From contig NZ_JBEJGX010000003.1 of NCBI RefSeq assembly GCF_040253635.1, forward strand, positions 372,001 through 436,000: a stretch of 64,000 nucleotides of DNA, written 5' to 3'. Shown piece after piece: positions 1 to 8,698 of the stretch. Every line of letters begins with the position of its first letter. The first letter of the stretch is position 1. The translations under genes were made by a program, and so were the position numbers. The notes under the pieces are model-generated. The model was given only the letters and a program-made list of their open reading frames with translations, had not been told where the DNA came from and did not search any database. The DNA is from Streptomyces sp. Edi2 (lineage in GTDB: Bacteria > Actinomycetota > Actinomycetes > Streptomycetales > Streptomycetaceae).

Positions 1-337
1 GCGGCGGCCTATCACAGTCTTGATCCGCGACAGCGTCCACCGCTGATCCGGCCGGCCGTGCGCGACCGGCCCCTTCGCCAACCCCGCTTCCAGCTGGGCA
101 AACTGCGCCTCGCTCAGCCTGGGCGGCGAGGCCGAACCCACCGAGCGCACGGCCCGCGGCCCACTCTTGTCCCAGGCCCGCCGCCACCGCTGTACGGACC
201 GGGCGCTCACCCGCAACTCCTTGGCGATCGCCAAGCTGGGCTCGCCCCGGGCGAACCCCCTCTGCCGCGTTCATCCGGATCCCCTCGCGGAACTGCCGAC
301 GCTCGTCCGACAGACCGCTGCCCTGCGCATACCCCAT
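1..337 (-). pseudogene. IS630-type transposase N-terminal fragment (frameshifted, cut by window edge)
   Basis: Read on the minus strand from the ATG at 337, the protein begins MGYAQGSGLSDERRQ and continues into a helix-turn-helix region (LAIAKELRVSARSVQRWRRA). It then has an AHGRPDQRWTLSRI segment typical of the winged-helix N-terminus of IS630-family transposases. The two halves lie in different frames. The run of G near 256-260 has one base too many, so the frame breaks after MNAAEG. The catalytic DDE part would lie beyond the window start. The frameshift makes this copy inactive unless it is rescued by programmed slippage, which some IS630 elements use. Confidence 0.7.
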
Positions 338-397
338 GACAACGGCCTACCGCGAGAATCAAGCTCCGTCAGCGACTGCGACAACCCGAGTTCAAGC

Positions 398-586
398 TCA
401 GTAGTACTCCAACGCCGTTGCGTTTAGCGGCGGGAGCGGGGTGCAAGGCCGGTTTCCATGATGTGGATCCAGCACCGCGTCCACCAGCGCGAAATCCACG
501 ATCTGGGTCAGCTCGCCGAGGTGTCCCGGCGCGTGGACACCCGCGGCGGTCTCGCTGGTGCGGGCGATGGCAGACTTCTCTTGCAA
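398..586 (-). pseudogene. IS4-type transposase N-terminal remnant
   Basis: The short minus-strand reading frame contains TAAGVHAPGHLGELTQ followed by FALVDAVLD. This is the pattern of the N-terminal domain of Streptomyces IS4-family transposases (Insertion element 4 transposase N-terminal). It stops after about 45 homologous residues, and the catalytic domain is absent from the flanking DNA. It lies between the IS630 and IS1380 remnants, so it belongs to the same cluster of insertion debris. Confidence 0.55.
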
Positions 587-628
587 CGGGACCCCTGGTT
601 CCTGATCATCTTGCTCGACACAAGTGAT

Positions 629-1173
629 CTACCAGAGGTCCCGTTCTCCTTCATCAGCAGCTTGACGAACCACCGACCGGCCAAACGCAACGGCGTTGGC
701 GTCCAGGTCCAGGACGTACCAGCCGGTCAGCTCCCGGCCACACACCGAGATCCAGGGAAAGCCCCCGGGCCGCAGGGCGAGCAGTGTCCACACCACGCGC
801 CGTATCCCGGCGCGGACGCGCTCGTCCCGCGCCGCCACCGGGCCGTCGATCGCCTCCAGCATGCTCGCAGGGTGCTGTCTGAGACGGGTCGCGGGAACAA
901 CTTCCGCCAATGATGCCGGAGTTGCTCGACCACCAGCACGTTCGTCGCGCCAAGCGCGATCCGACAGGCCAGCCGCACCAGCGTAATGCCTCGGTCGCGC
1001 CACCCAGGCCCGGTGCCCTTGGGGAGCGCGGCCGTAAGGCCCGGGTCAGCCCGACCCGGTCGGCGATGCGGCGCAACAGCACGATGCCCGCCTGCCCAAC
1101 CCCAGAGCCACCAGTAGGGACGGCAATCCGTCCACGGTCGTCCGGAGGAAGGCCATGAGGCGTTGTCCGCCAC
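629..1173 (-). pseudogene. IS1380-like transposase remnant, multiply frameshifted
   Basis: Homology to the N-terminal part of actinobacterial IS1380-type transposases is spread over three minus-strand frames: QAGIVLLRRIADRVGLTRAL, then GITLVRLACRIALGATNVL, then MLEAIDGPVAARDERVRAG through FPWISVCGRELTGWYVLDLD. The order along the DNA is colinear, so this is one gene broken by at least two frameshifts and truncated near 629. No terminal inverted repeats were identified. It is non-functional. Confidence 0.6.
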
Positions 1174-1197
1174 GGCGTACCGCGCCGTGGCGCATGC

Positions 1198-2469
1198 TCA
1201 ACCCTGCTCTTCGTACTCGACGTGCAGCGTCCGGGCGAGGTGGGCGCGGTATGCCACGGCCGCGGCATCCGACTCGTGACGGGAGACCACGATGGCCGGG
1301 TATCCGGAAAAATCCGGGTAGGGGAGCAGCAGTTCGCCGGGGCTCACGGTCTGCACCACGTAGTCCACCTGCGGGTCGTTACGCACCGAGTCCAAGCCGT
1401 GTACCTGCTTCATCCGTCCTCCGCTGCCGACCGGCACCTCATAGACCGCGACGTGACCGACCAGTGCCGGCTCCTCACGCCAGCAGAGCGGTTCCCGGCC
1501 GAGGTGGATGCGCAGCGCCTCGGCGGCCAGGTCGATCCCGGTGCTGAAGTGGACGAGGTGGTGCGTAAAGCCCCCGCCGCCGAGGCGCGCAGCCATCTCC
1601 AGCAGAACCGGCCGCACCCCACCGACCAGCCGCAGTTCGGTATGCGTGGTGCCTTCCGTGATGCCGAAGGCGTGGTGGGCGCCGATCACCTCCGCCTCGA
1701 TCGCGGTGAGTATCTCGGTGGGCAGTTGGGCGGGGGCCCTGAACATGGTCTCCTCGAAGTAGGGCCCCGCCAGTTCCCCCTTCCAGCTGATGCCACAGAC
1801 CCGTACCTGCCCGTGGTGCACGAGGGATTCTGCGGCGACCTCCGGCCCGTCCAGGTACTCCTCGACCAACACACCGGTTTCTGGGGTCGGTCCGTCGGCG
1901 ACCCCCAGGTGGTGAGTTTCGATGAGCTTCCATGTGCGGGCCACGGCCTGCTCAAGGCAGTCCTTGTCATCCACACGGATCACACCGAGGCTGGAGTGGC
2001 CGTTCGCTGGTTTGACCACGACGGGGAACCGCAAGGCCAGCGCGTCGGTCCAGCCGTCCGGATCCTCGATGGCCACGAAGCCAGGCAAGCCCAGACCTGC
2101 CTCCAGCAGGCGATGGCGCATGCTGCGCTTGTCACGCACCACGGCCGCCGCCTCCTCGGTCAGGCCGGTGAGGCCCAGCTCATGCGCGGCGCGTGCCACG
2201 AACGGCACGACCCTCTCGTTGCCCGCCATGATTCCGTCGAAGGGCTCCCGCCGGTAGCGGTCGGCGAGCGCGGACAGCGCGCCTTCCGGGTCTTCGTCGA
2301 TGTCCAGTGGCAGCAGTTCGACCACCGCGTCGGCCCGCCCAGCGGACTCCGCCGAGTCGTCCCCCCTGGGGACGAGGATCAGGTCGATACCGGCGCGCTT
2401 GGCTGCTTCGAACACCCAGGGGAACACGGACAACTGACCGACGAGGACGAGTTTCGGGCGCTGTGGCAT
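1198..2469 (-). CDS. ATP-grasp carboxylate-amine ligase
   Basis: A 423-residue ATP-grasp enzyme. The family joins a carboxylate to an amine or thiol through an acyl-phosphate, using ATP. Visible elements are an N-terminal Rossmann-like half (KLVLVGQLSVFPWVFEAAKRAG), the ATP-binding lysine stretch VVVKPANGHSSLG, the hinge VLVEEYLDGPEVAAESLV, and the metal-binding glycine-rich end LLEMAARLGGGG. The ATG at 2469 has GGAG 7 bases upstream. It is on the same strand as the deazaguanine genes, just beyond the SARP. It may attach an amino acid or other acceptor to the pathway product, or it may be independent. The substrate cannot be read from the sequence. Confidence 0.8.
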   Translation of the reverse strand: MPQRPKLVLVGQLSVFPWVFEAAKRAGIDLILVPRGDDSAESAGRADAVVELLPLDIDEDPEGALSALADRYRREPFDGIMAGNERVVPFVARAAHELGLTGLTEEAAAVVRDKRSMRHRLLEAGLGLPGFVAIEDPDGWTDALALRFPVVVKPANGHSSLGVIRVDDKDCLEQAVARTWKLIETHHLGVADGPTPETGVLVEEYLDGPEVAAESLVHHGQVRVCGISWKGELAGPYFEETMFRAPAQLPTEILTAIEAEVIGAHHAFGITEGTTHTELRLVGGVRPVLLEMAARLGGGGFTHHLVHFSTGIDLAAEALRIHLGREPLCWREEPALVGHVAVYEVPVGSGGRMKQVHGLDSVRNDPQVDYVVQTVSPGELLLPYPDFSGYPAIVVSRHESDAAAVAYRAHLARTLHVEYEEQG

Positions 2470-2593
2470 GACGGTTCTCCAAGGTTAGGTTGCTTGGGCG
2501 GGTTCGGACAAAGCGTGTCGGCCGGTACGGTCCTGCGTGAGTTGGTCGCGGCGATCACGGAGCCGCGGAACACACCGGTGGCGTACGTCTCCA

Positions 2594-2711
2594 CGTTCCG
2601 TGTGAATTCCCCGAACTGCACCGGGGTGTGGCCCAGCGCGCTGATCAGCCCGCGGAAAGAGTCACGCTCCTCTTCCCAGCCTTTGCGGACGCTGCTGACA
2701 AAGATTCTCAC
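2594..2711 (-). pseudogene. DUF4062-type protein, N-terminal stub
   Basis: The frame starting with GTG at 2711 opens MRIFVSSVRKGWEEERDSF and continues ISALGHTPVQF. This is the conserved start of DUF4062-domain proteins, which are usually several hundred residues long. Similarity ends after about 38 residues. The frame then runs on with non-homologous residues into the ATP-grasp gene. It looks like a gene cut off at its 5' end by a rearrangement between the SARP gene and the ATP-grasp gene. Confidence 0.5.
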
Positions 2712-2843
2712 GCTACGGTGTCTCCACTACTGAAAGCTTCGTCTCTGAGCTTGGCATTCGACCTCGATGCGCTGAGGCGGCCGCCGCGCACCACGCGCCG
2801 GCGACGCGCGATACGACGCAAGGTGGTAAGGGAGCCGTGACCG

Positions 2844-4676
2844 TCAGGCGGAGCACATGACCGGCGCGCTGCTCGCCCGCGCCGCGAACGGGCGTACCCC
2901 AGGCTCCCATTCGTAGGAGAACCGGCCGTTCACGCACGGGTGCTGCGCGCGCAGCAGGTAGCTCTCCGCCAGCTCCTCCAGCAGGTCCTCGGCCCGCTGG
3001 TCGCTGATCCCCAGGGCCGCCGCGACAAGCGCCGGCGTGAGCCGGTCGGGGACGCCGGGAGACAACAGCGCGTACGCCAGGGGCCGCAACTCGGCGGGCA
3101 GCGTCGCGAGCGTCCGGTCGAATCCGGCCCGCACGCCCAGCGGATCGCTGTCGGCGCCCCCGGACGCGAGGACCCAGGCAGTGGCCTGCCGGGCCGTCCA
3201 GTGCGGGCGGCGGCGCAACTGCGAAGCGACCGCGAAGAGCACGCCCGGCAGCCCCCGGCACAACCGGGCCAGCCGTCGCAGCCCCTCCGGGTCCATGGTG
3301 ACCCGGTGGCTCGGCACGGAGGATGCCAGCAGGTGCAGACAGTCGTCGAAGGGCAGTCCGGCCAGTTCGACGTGGACCGCCGACGAGGAAACGAACAGCC
3401 GCCGACGGCTGCCGATCACCACGCCGCAGCCGGCGCCGGACGGCAGCAGCGGCGTCAAGTCCCGTACGCCGCACACGTCGTCGAGCACCACCAGGACGCG
3501 CAGGTCGGCGGTCCAGGTACGGAACAGCAGGCTCAGGTCGGTCGTGCCCAGCCGCAACTGCTCCTCCGTCGCGCCGAGTCCACGCAGGAACGAGCGGAGG
3601 ATGTCGGCGGGCGGCACCCGCCGGCCGGCACCGTCACGGAGACGCGCGTAGAGCCGTCCGTCCGGGTAGTGACCGCTCACCTGATGCGCGGCGTGCAGGC
3701 ACAGCTCGCTCTTCCCCGTGCCGGGGGCACCCCCCACGATCACGAGCGGCCGGTCCTCCCGAGCCCGGCCGGCCAGCACCGCGGTGAGGCGCGCCAGCTG
3801 GCCGGCGCGTCCGGTCAGAGGCTCGCGCGGGGCGGGCAGATGGCAGGGCGCCCGGGTGGCGGCGGTCACGGCCGTAAGCCGCCCGGCGGGACGCAGCAGC
3901 GCCTCGTCCGACGTGAGCACGGCCGTGTGCAGGGACTGGAGTTGGGGCGAAGGGTCGAGACCCAGCTCGGTGGCGATCCGCTCGCGTGCCCGACGGTAGA
4001 CCTGGAGCGCTTCCGCCCGCCGGTCCATGCGGTAGAGAGCTGTCATCAGATTGCCCTGGGCCCGCTCGTCCGTCGGTTCCCGCCCTGCCATCGAGGTGAG
4101 TTCGCCGAGCATCTCGTGGTGCCGGCCGAGGTGCAGGTCGGATTCGATCCGCAGGTGGTGTGCGCTGGTACGCAACTCCTTCAGGCGGACCGCCTCGGCC
4201 TTCAGCGTGGGCCCCTTGCGTACGTCCACCAGGGCGTCGTCCCGCCACAGCTGCAGCGCCGCGGCGGCCGTGTCGCGGGCCCGCGCGAAGTCCTCGTCAC
4301 GGAACTCCGCTCGGGCACGGGCGAGCAACGGCTCGCACCGGAAGGCGTCCACGTGGTCGGCGGGCAGCGACAGCTGGTAGCCGCCGTCTACCGTGCCCAG
4401 CAGCGGCCCGGCCGCCCGTACCGAGCCGCCGCTCCTCGGATTGCCGAGGGAGAACCGCTTCCTGAGCTGGTACACATACGTCTGCAGCGCGGTGTGCGCG
4501 CTGGCCGGCGGGTTGTCGTTCCACAGCTCGTCCATGAGTTGCTCGAAGGGCACCACCCGGCCCGCGTTCAGCACGAGCATCGCCAGTGTCTGACGTACTT
4601 TCTGGGCGGCCGGCGCCATGTCGACGCGGTGATCGTCCCCGTAGGCCTGGAGCGGCCCGAGAAGGTTGATTCTCAT
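2844..4676 (-). CDS. SARP/AfsR-family transcriptional activator with NB-ARC domain
   Basis: A 610-residue pathway-specific activator. Residues about 1-100 form an OmpR-like winged-helix domain (MRINLLGPLQAYGDD, LMDELWNDNPPASAHTALQTYVYQLRK). Residues about 105-255 form the bacterial transcriptional activation domain (ALYRMDRRAEALQVYRRAR, ELGLDPSPQLQSLH). The rest is an NB-ARC ATPase with Walker A GGAPGTGKS and Walker B-like VLVVLDDV. No C-terminal TPR array follows, so the protein is shorter than classical AfsR. SARPs bind direct heptamer repeats near the -35 of antibiotic genes. It lies 106 bases downstream of the dioxygenase gene on the same strand and probably activates the deazaguanine operon. 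Confidence 0.9.
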   Translation of the reverse strand: MRINLLGPLQAYGDDHRVDMAPAAQKVRQTLAMLVLNAGRVVPFEQLMDELWNDNPPASAHTALQTYVYQLRKRFSLGNPRSGGSVRAAGPLLGTVDGGYQLSLPADHVDAFRCEPLLARARAEFRDEDFARARDTAAAALQLWRDDALVDVRKGPTLKAEAVRLKELRTSAHHLRIESDLHLGRHHEMLGELTSMAGREPTDERAQGNLMTALYRMDRRAEALQVYRRARERIATELGLDPSPQLQSLHTAVLTSDEALLRPAGRLTAVTAATRAPCHLPAPREPLTGRAGQLARLTAVLAGRAREDRPLVIVGGAPGTGKSELCLHAAHQVSGHYPDGRLYARLRDGAGRRVPPADILRSFLRGLGATEEQLRLGTTDLSLLFRTWTADLRVLVVLDDVCGVRDLTPLLPSGAGCGVVIGSRRRLFVSSSAVHVELAGLPFDDCLHLLASSVPSHRVTMDPEGLRRLARLCRGLPGVLFAVASQLRRRPHWTARQATAWVLASGGADSDPLGVRAGFDRTLATLPAELRPLAYALLSPGVPDRLTPALVAAALGISDQRAEDLLEELAESYLLRAQHPCVNGRFSYEWEPGVRPFAARASSAPVMCSA

Positions 4677-4782
4677 GAAATTCGCCCTGTCTCATGTTCG
4701 TTCGGTCCCCGTCACACCGGCCGGCGACGCCACCGCCAGGCCACTCGGGCCGGGCGGTGAGGATGTGCTCGGCCGCCCGGTG

Positions 4783-5808
4783 TCAGGAACTCCTGGAGCC
4801 GGCTCCCGCGGCCAGGTTCGGGTGGTGTCGGGCAACGATGTCGGGGAAGGAACGGATCAGCCCCTTCATGACGTTGTCGCCGTAGAGGGCGAACAACGGG
4901 TTGCCGACGACGTCGATGACTCCGCCGGCGCCCTCGACATAGGGGCTGGGCAGCGGCTGCATCGTGGCGTCCAGCCGCGGGTTGTAGAAGAAGGGAATGG
5001 AGTAGCGGTTGACGCCCGGGGCGGGCCGGACCACCCGGTGGAGGGTGGCACGCACATAGCCCCTCGTCGCCACCTCCAGCAGCTCTCCCAGGTTGACCAC
5101 GAACGCCCCCGGGATCACCGGCACGTCGACGAACTGGCCGTCCTCGATCGCGACCTGGAGGCCGCCGTTGTCGTCCTGGACGAGCAGGGTGAGCAGCCCG
5201 AGGTCGTTGTGGATGCCGGTCCCCTGGCCAGAGCCGTCGTCCTCGCTCGTCTGCGTGCGACCGGGGTAGTGCAGGAGCTTGAGGTGGATCTGCGGATCCG
5301 GATCGACCACGCCGTCCAGGAACCCGGCGGGGGCGTCCAGCGACTCCAGCATCAGCCGTAGCAGTTGATGTGACAGATCGCTCAGCCGGGCGATCCATGA
5401 CTCGATGGCCGGACGCAGCTCGGGCATCGCCTTCGGCCACTCGTTCGGGCCGATCAGGCACCGGTAGGCGGGATCGCCGGGCTCGGGCGGCCTCGCGGGC
5501 TGCTCCGGCCCGATGTCCAGCTGCCGGCGCTGGTCGGGAATGCCCTTGGTGTGTTCGCGGCCGAGTTCGGAGTAGCCGCGGAACAGCGGCGAGTCGAGGA
5601 TGTTCAGCGCGAGCCGGTCGGCCTCGGGCAGGGCGAAGAACCGGCGGGTGAGCTCGAGCATGTCGTCGGCGTCCTCGATGCCGTGGCCGACGAGCTGGAA
5701 GAAGCCGATCTCGTGCACGGCCTTGCGCAGCCGGCGCAGGAACTCTGCCCGGGCTTCTTCCGAACCGGCGGCGTCACGGAGGTCGAGCACGGGAAAGGTG
5801 TCGGTCAC
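4783..5808 (-). CDS. Isopenicillin N synthase-type Fe(II)/2-oxoglutarate oxygenase
   Basis: About 341 residues from the GTG at 5808 (VTDTFPVLDLRDA). That GTG has GGAG just upstream and overlaps the queC stop as GTGA. The protein has the N-terminal DIOX_N region (GFFQLVGHGI) and the double-stranded beta-helix core. The iron triad is HND (IHNDLGLLTLLVQDD) plus a distal histidine in LHRV, and the 2-oxoglutarate- or substrate-binding RxS is RYSIPFF. Family members hydroxylate, desaturate or cyclise small molecules. Translational coupling to queC makes it very likely a tailoring enzyme of the preQ0-derived product. A longer ATG-started frame exists upstream but would lie inside queC and is not credible. 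Confidence 0.88.
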   Translation of the reverse strand: MTDTFPVLDLRDAAGSEEARAEFLRRLRKAVHEIGFFQLVGHGIEDADDMLELTRRFFALPEADRLALNILDSPLFRGYSELGREHTKGIPDQRRQLDIGPEQPARPPEPGDPAYRCLIGPNEWPKAMPELRPAIESWIARLSDLSHQLLRLMLESLDAPAGFLDGVVDPDPQIHLKLLHYPGRTQTSEDDGSGQGTGIHNDLGLLTLLVQDDNGGLQVAIEDGQFVDVPVIPGAFVVNLGELLEVATRGYVRATLHRVVRPAPGVNRYSIPFFYNPRLDATMQPLPSPYVEGAGGVIDVVGNPLFALYGDNVMKGLIRSFPDIVARHHPNLAAGAGSRSS

Positions 5809-6494
5809 GGCAGCTCCTTCGAATCGCTGGTCTGGTAGGTCGTCGGGTCGGCCACGCCGGCGTCCCGGAACGCTTCCTGGCGCTCCCTGCAGGCGGCGCA
5901 CCGTCCGCATTGCAGCGCGTCGCCGCGAAAGCAGCTCCAGGTCTCGGTCCAGGGGACGCCGAGTTCCTCACCGAGCGACACCACGTCGCTCTTGCGCAGC
6001 CTGACCAGCGGCGCGGTCAGGGTCAGGTCGGGGTGCGCGTATCCGCGGGTCGCGATCCGCTCCATGGCGAGGAAGGAATCGATGAACGCGGCATTGCTGT
6101 CGGGCGCGGCCTGCAGGTCGTCTACCACCCCGACGGCCACCGCTTCCGCCTTCTCGGCGACGGCGACCGCGAAGGCGACGGACAGCAGAAGGGCATTGCG
6201 GTTGGGTACGACGTTCGGGCTCCCGCCGGACGAACCGCTCTGGTGGTCCGGTACGTCGACGGTCGGGTCGGTGAGTGAGGAGCCGCTCAGGAGCTTGCCG
6301 ACGGGGCTGAGATCGACGACGTGGTGCGGCACCCCGAGCGATCGAGCCGCCTTTGCGGCGAACTCGTGCTCGACGAGATGACGCTGGCCGTAGTTCACGG
6401 ACAGCAGGTGGAGTGTGTGGCCTTGCGCCTGGAGGTGGTAGGCCATGGTGACCGAGTCCAGGCCGCCGGACACGATTGCGACAGTTTTCGGCAT
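5805..6494 (-). CDS. queC: 7-cyano-7-deazaguanine (preQ0) synthase QueC
   Basis: A 229-residue cytoplasmic enzyme. It converts 7-carboxy-7-deazaguanine to preQ0 with ATP and ammonia. The PP-loop SGGLDS follows the N-terminus, NVVPNRNALLLS lies in the middle, and the zinc cysteines are CFRGDALQCGRCAACR near residues 190-207. Length is normal for the family. It is translationally coupled (GTGA) to the downstream dioxygenase gene and follows the other preQ0 genes. No queF, tgt or dpd gene is present nearby, so the preQ0 made here is unlikely to be destined for tRNA queuosine or DNA modification encoded in this window. Confidence 0.97.
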   Translation of the reverse strand: MPKTVAIVSGGLDSVTMAYHLQAQGHTLHLLSVNYGQRHLVEHEFAAKAARSLGVPHHVVDLSPVGKLLSGSSLTDPTVDVPDHQSGSSGGSPNVVPNRNALLLSVAFAVAVAEKAEAVAVGVVDDLQAAPDSNAAFIDSFLAMERIATRGYAHPDLTLTAPLVRLRKSDVVSLGEELGVPWTETWSCFRGDALQCGRCAACRERQEAFRDAGVADPTTYQTSDSKELP

Positions 6495-6596
6495 GCGTCG
6501 CCTTCCGGCAGACGGAAAGGGATGGAGGATCAGTACGTAAGGATCAGGACAGCGGAGCGCTGTGCACCGCAGCAGCGGCGGACGTGCGGGCGTCCG

Positions 6597-7577
6597 TCAC
6601 GGCGCCGGCGTGGCCGGGACGAGCAGCCGGGTCGCTCGGTGGCCCTTGCGGTAGGTCAGTTCGACTTCGGGCCGCGGACCGTCCAGCCTCGTGGTGACGG
6701 TTCGCTCCTCGCTCCACCCGACCAAGCGGTACTCGTGGCCGCCGAGGGCCACCAGCGGGAAGAGGTGGTCCTGGGGAGATCGAATGGCAAGGTCCGTGCC
6801 GGTGTCAACCATGCTGAAGGTGGCCTGCGGCTGCGGGCCGGTGAGCGACCCGAACTCCTCTATCTCCAGCAGGTGCGCCGGCGCGTCGAACGAACACCGC
6901 GCAGCTTCCCGCTCTCGGTCGGTCGTGGCCACGACCGGACGGTTGTAGAGCACGTCGGGGCCGTTGAAGTAGTCGGCCCAGTCAGCCGGGAACAGCCGTG
7001 CGAGCTCCGGTGTGACGAGCACGTCCACAACGAGATGCACCCGATGCTCGGGACCGAGGTTCTGGATCTGGTGCTTGCGGCTGAAGTCGCCGAACCAGAA
7101 CTCACCGGGCTGCCAGCGATAAATTTTCCCGTCAAGATCCAGCGAGGCTTCCTCGTGGGTGATGACCGGGATGTGCAGTCGGGCCATACCCCAGTCCGGG
7201 GAGAACTTGCCATCGGAATGGCGGTATCCGACGACGCCGGGTCCGAGGTCCAGGAATCGGGCTGCGTAGAGGGGTCCTGGAATCGAGCTCAGGGTCTCCC
7301 GCACGTACGGCATGTGGTCCAGCCACTCGGTGTCTGCGAACTCCGCACTGCCAGGGCCCCCTGGGTCGGTACGTGTCTTGTCACCGTCGGGGCTGCGCAC
7401 CGGGAGGCAACGCCAGTCCTGTTCGGCCCACCTGGACACTCGCCCGTTCTCGTACGAGCTCTGCTCATCCCACAGGTGGTCGCGCGCAGTCATGAGGTCG
7501 GCCAGCAGCCGGTCGGCGTCCAGCACGGGGAGCAGCCGAGCCGCTTCCGCAGGCGCCGAAGAATCATTTACGTTCAT
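6597..7577 (-). CDS. Aspartyl/asparaginyl beta-hydroxylase-type dioxygenase
   Basis: About 326 residues from the ATG at 7577 (MNVNDSSAPAEAARLLP). This start is preferred over an upstream start because AAAGGA lies just before it. The core has the AspH/proline-hydroxylase signature: ARLHIPVITHEEASLDLDGK, then WQPGEFWFGDFSRKHQIQN, then EHRVHLVVDVLV. This provides the iron-binding His and Asp/Glu pair and the distal His of the cupin-like fold. Family members hydroxylate Asp/Asn, free proline or other amino acids using 2-oxoglutarate and Fe(II). Its place between folE and queC suggests a tailoring role, perhaps on an amino-acid-derived part of the product. The substrate is unknown. Confidence 0.85.
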   Translation of the reverse strand: MNVNDSSAPAEAARLLPVLDADRLLADLMTARDHLWDEQSSYENGRVSRWAEQDWRCLPVRSPDGDKTRTDPGGPGSAEFADTEWLDHMPYVRETLSSIPGPLYAARFLDLGPGVVGYRHSDGKFSPDWGMARLHIPVITHEEASLDLDGKIYRWQPGEFWFGDFSRKHQIQNLGPEHRVHLVVDVLVTPELARLFPADWADYFNGPDVLYNRPVVATTDREREAARCSFDAPAHLLEIEEFGSLTGPQPQATFSMVDTGTDLAIRSPQDHLFPLVALGGHEYRLVGWSEERTVTTRLDGPRPEVELTYRKGHRATRLLVPATPAP

Positions 7578-7671
7578 CGTTGTCCTTTCATGCCGACCGG
7601 CCCGGATTCGCATGTGTGTCGAAGAGAACGGCTTCTGTTCGCTGCTCTCCGACTCGGAGTCGGACGGCTCG

Positions 7672-8262
7672 TCACGCCCGGAGCAAGTCGAACAGCTCGC
7701 TCCGGAGCCCGGAGTCCGTGCTGAACTCCCCGCGATATGCGGTCGATGTCATCTGCGCGGCAGCCTTGATGCCGCGCATCGACATGCAAAGGTGCTCGCC
7801 CTTCGCTATGACCGCGACGTCCGGGGTGCCGCTCAGGGTGCTGATCTCGAGCGCGATCTGGTCCACGAGGCGCTCCTGGACCTGCAGCTTGTGCGCGTGC
7901 TGATGGGCGACCCTGGCAAACTTCGACAGGCCGAGCAGTTGCCCGGTCGGGCGGTAAGCGATCGTCACGGAGCAGTTGAACGGCAGGAGGTGGTGCTCGC
8001 ACAGCGACCAGACCTGAATGTCTGAGACGACTACGAGCTGGCTCGTGCCGATGGACTCGAAAAGAGTGCCCAGCGAACCCGGGTCGTAGTTGATGAACTC
8101 TCGCCACCAGCGGGCGAACCTGTCAGGTGTGTCGCGCAGTCCGTCGCGGTTCGGGTCCTCGCCGATCTCCACCAACAGTTGGCGGGCGATCTCGACCAGT
8201 GGGTCCTCGGTCGTCCTCGACGCTGACGGGTCACCATCGAGGTCCAATTTTGTCACCGCCAT
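7672..8262 (-). CDS. folE: GTP cyclohydrolase I FolE
   Basis: A 196-residue enzyme that opens GTP to 7,8-dihydroneopterin triphosphate, the first step of folate and of 7-deazaguanine biosynthesis. The signature is intact: the zinc site CEHHLLPF, VAIAKGEHLCMSMRGIK with the third cysteine, and RVAHQHAHKLQVQERL. The N-terminus is a normal short actinobacterial extension. It sits between queD and the AspH-type oxygenase, so it is most likely the dedicated precursor-supply copy of this cluster rather than the folate housekeeping copy. Confidence 0.97.
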   Translation of the reverse strand: MAVTKLDLDGDPSASRTTEDPLVEIARQLLVEIGEDPNRDGLRDTPDRFARWWREFINYDPGSLGTLFESIGTSQLVVVSDIQVWSLCEHHLLPFNCSVTIAYRPTGQLLGLSKFARVAHQHAHKLQVQERLVDQIALEISTLSGTPDVAVIAKGEHLCMSMRGIKAAAQMTSTAYRGEFSTDSGLRSELFDLLRA

Positions 8263-8290
8263 GCGGTCACCTTTCTTCTGGGCTTCGGAG

Positions 8291-8662
8291 TTACTGACCT
8301 GACGGCCGGTACTCGGCCCACGTCTTGGGAGTTTCTGAGATACGCACGCAGGTCAACTCGGGAAAGTCCATCGACCATGTCTTGTAGACCCAGGCTGCCA
8401 TATTCTCAGCCGTCGGATTTTCGTCCATCACATCGTTCAGATGCCGATGATCAAGATGCTTGTCGAGCCAGACCTTGAATGCGGACAGTTCTCCGTAGTC
8501 TCGAACGAAGCCCACGGGCAACAGATCCGTATCGTCGGCTCCGAGCTCCAACTCGATCACATAGTTGTGCCCGTGCATTCGGGCACACTGGTGTTCAGGA
8601 GCAAGGCCGGCGAGCTGATGACTGGCCGAGAATTCAAATTTCTTCGTGATTCGAAAAGCCAT
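8291..8662 (-). CDS. queD: 6-carboxy-5,6,7,8-tetrahydropterin synthase QueD
   Basis: A 123-residue PTPS-family enzyme converting dihydroneopterin triphosphate to 6-carboxytetrahydropterin. Zinc-binding histidines are at about 15 (FSASHQL) and 30/32. The catalytic cysteine motif is CARMHGHNY (C-x3-H-G-H). The acidic and histidine residues of the second active-site half appear in DHRHLND and NPTAENMA. It starts 36 bases after the queE stop and ends 28 bases before folE, within the compact operon. Confidence 0.95.
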   Translation of the reverse strand: MAFRITKKFEFSASHQLAGLAPEHQCARMHGHNYVIELELGADDTDLLPVGFVRDYGELSAFKVWLDKHLDHRHLNDVMDENPTAENMAAWVYKTWSMDFPELTCVRISETPKTWAEYRPSGQ

Positions 8663-8698
8663 CGATCCGAGTTCCCTCTCCTTTGCGCGTGCCGTTGC

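Noticed and set aside
2475..2500. GGTTAGGTTGCTTGG upstream of the ATP-grasp gene as an iron (IdeR/DmdR) box
   Set aside because: Only the left half resembles the iron box and the second arm does not pair. The gene has no iron link.
1222..2733. A 503-codon plus-strand open frame opposite the ATP-grasp gene, and many similar long frames elsewhere
   Set aside because: High-GC DNA gives long shadow frames antisense or out of frame to real genes. These have Arg/Gly/Ala-rich, low-complexity compositions and no family motifs, while the opposite frame has a clear domain.
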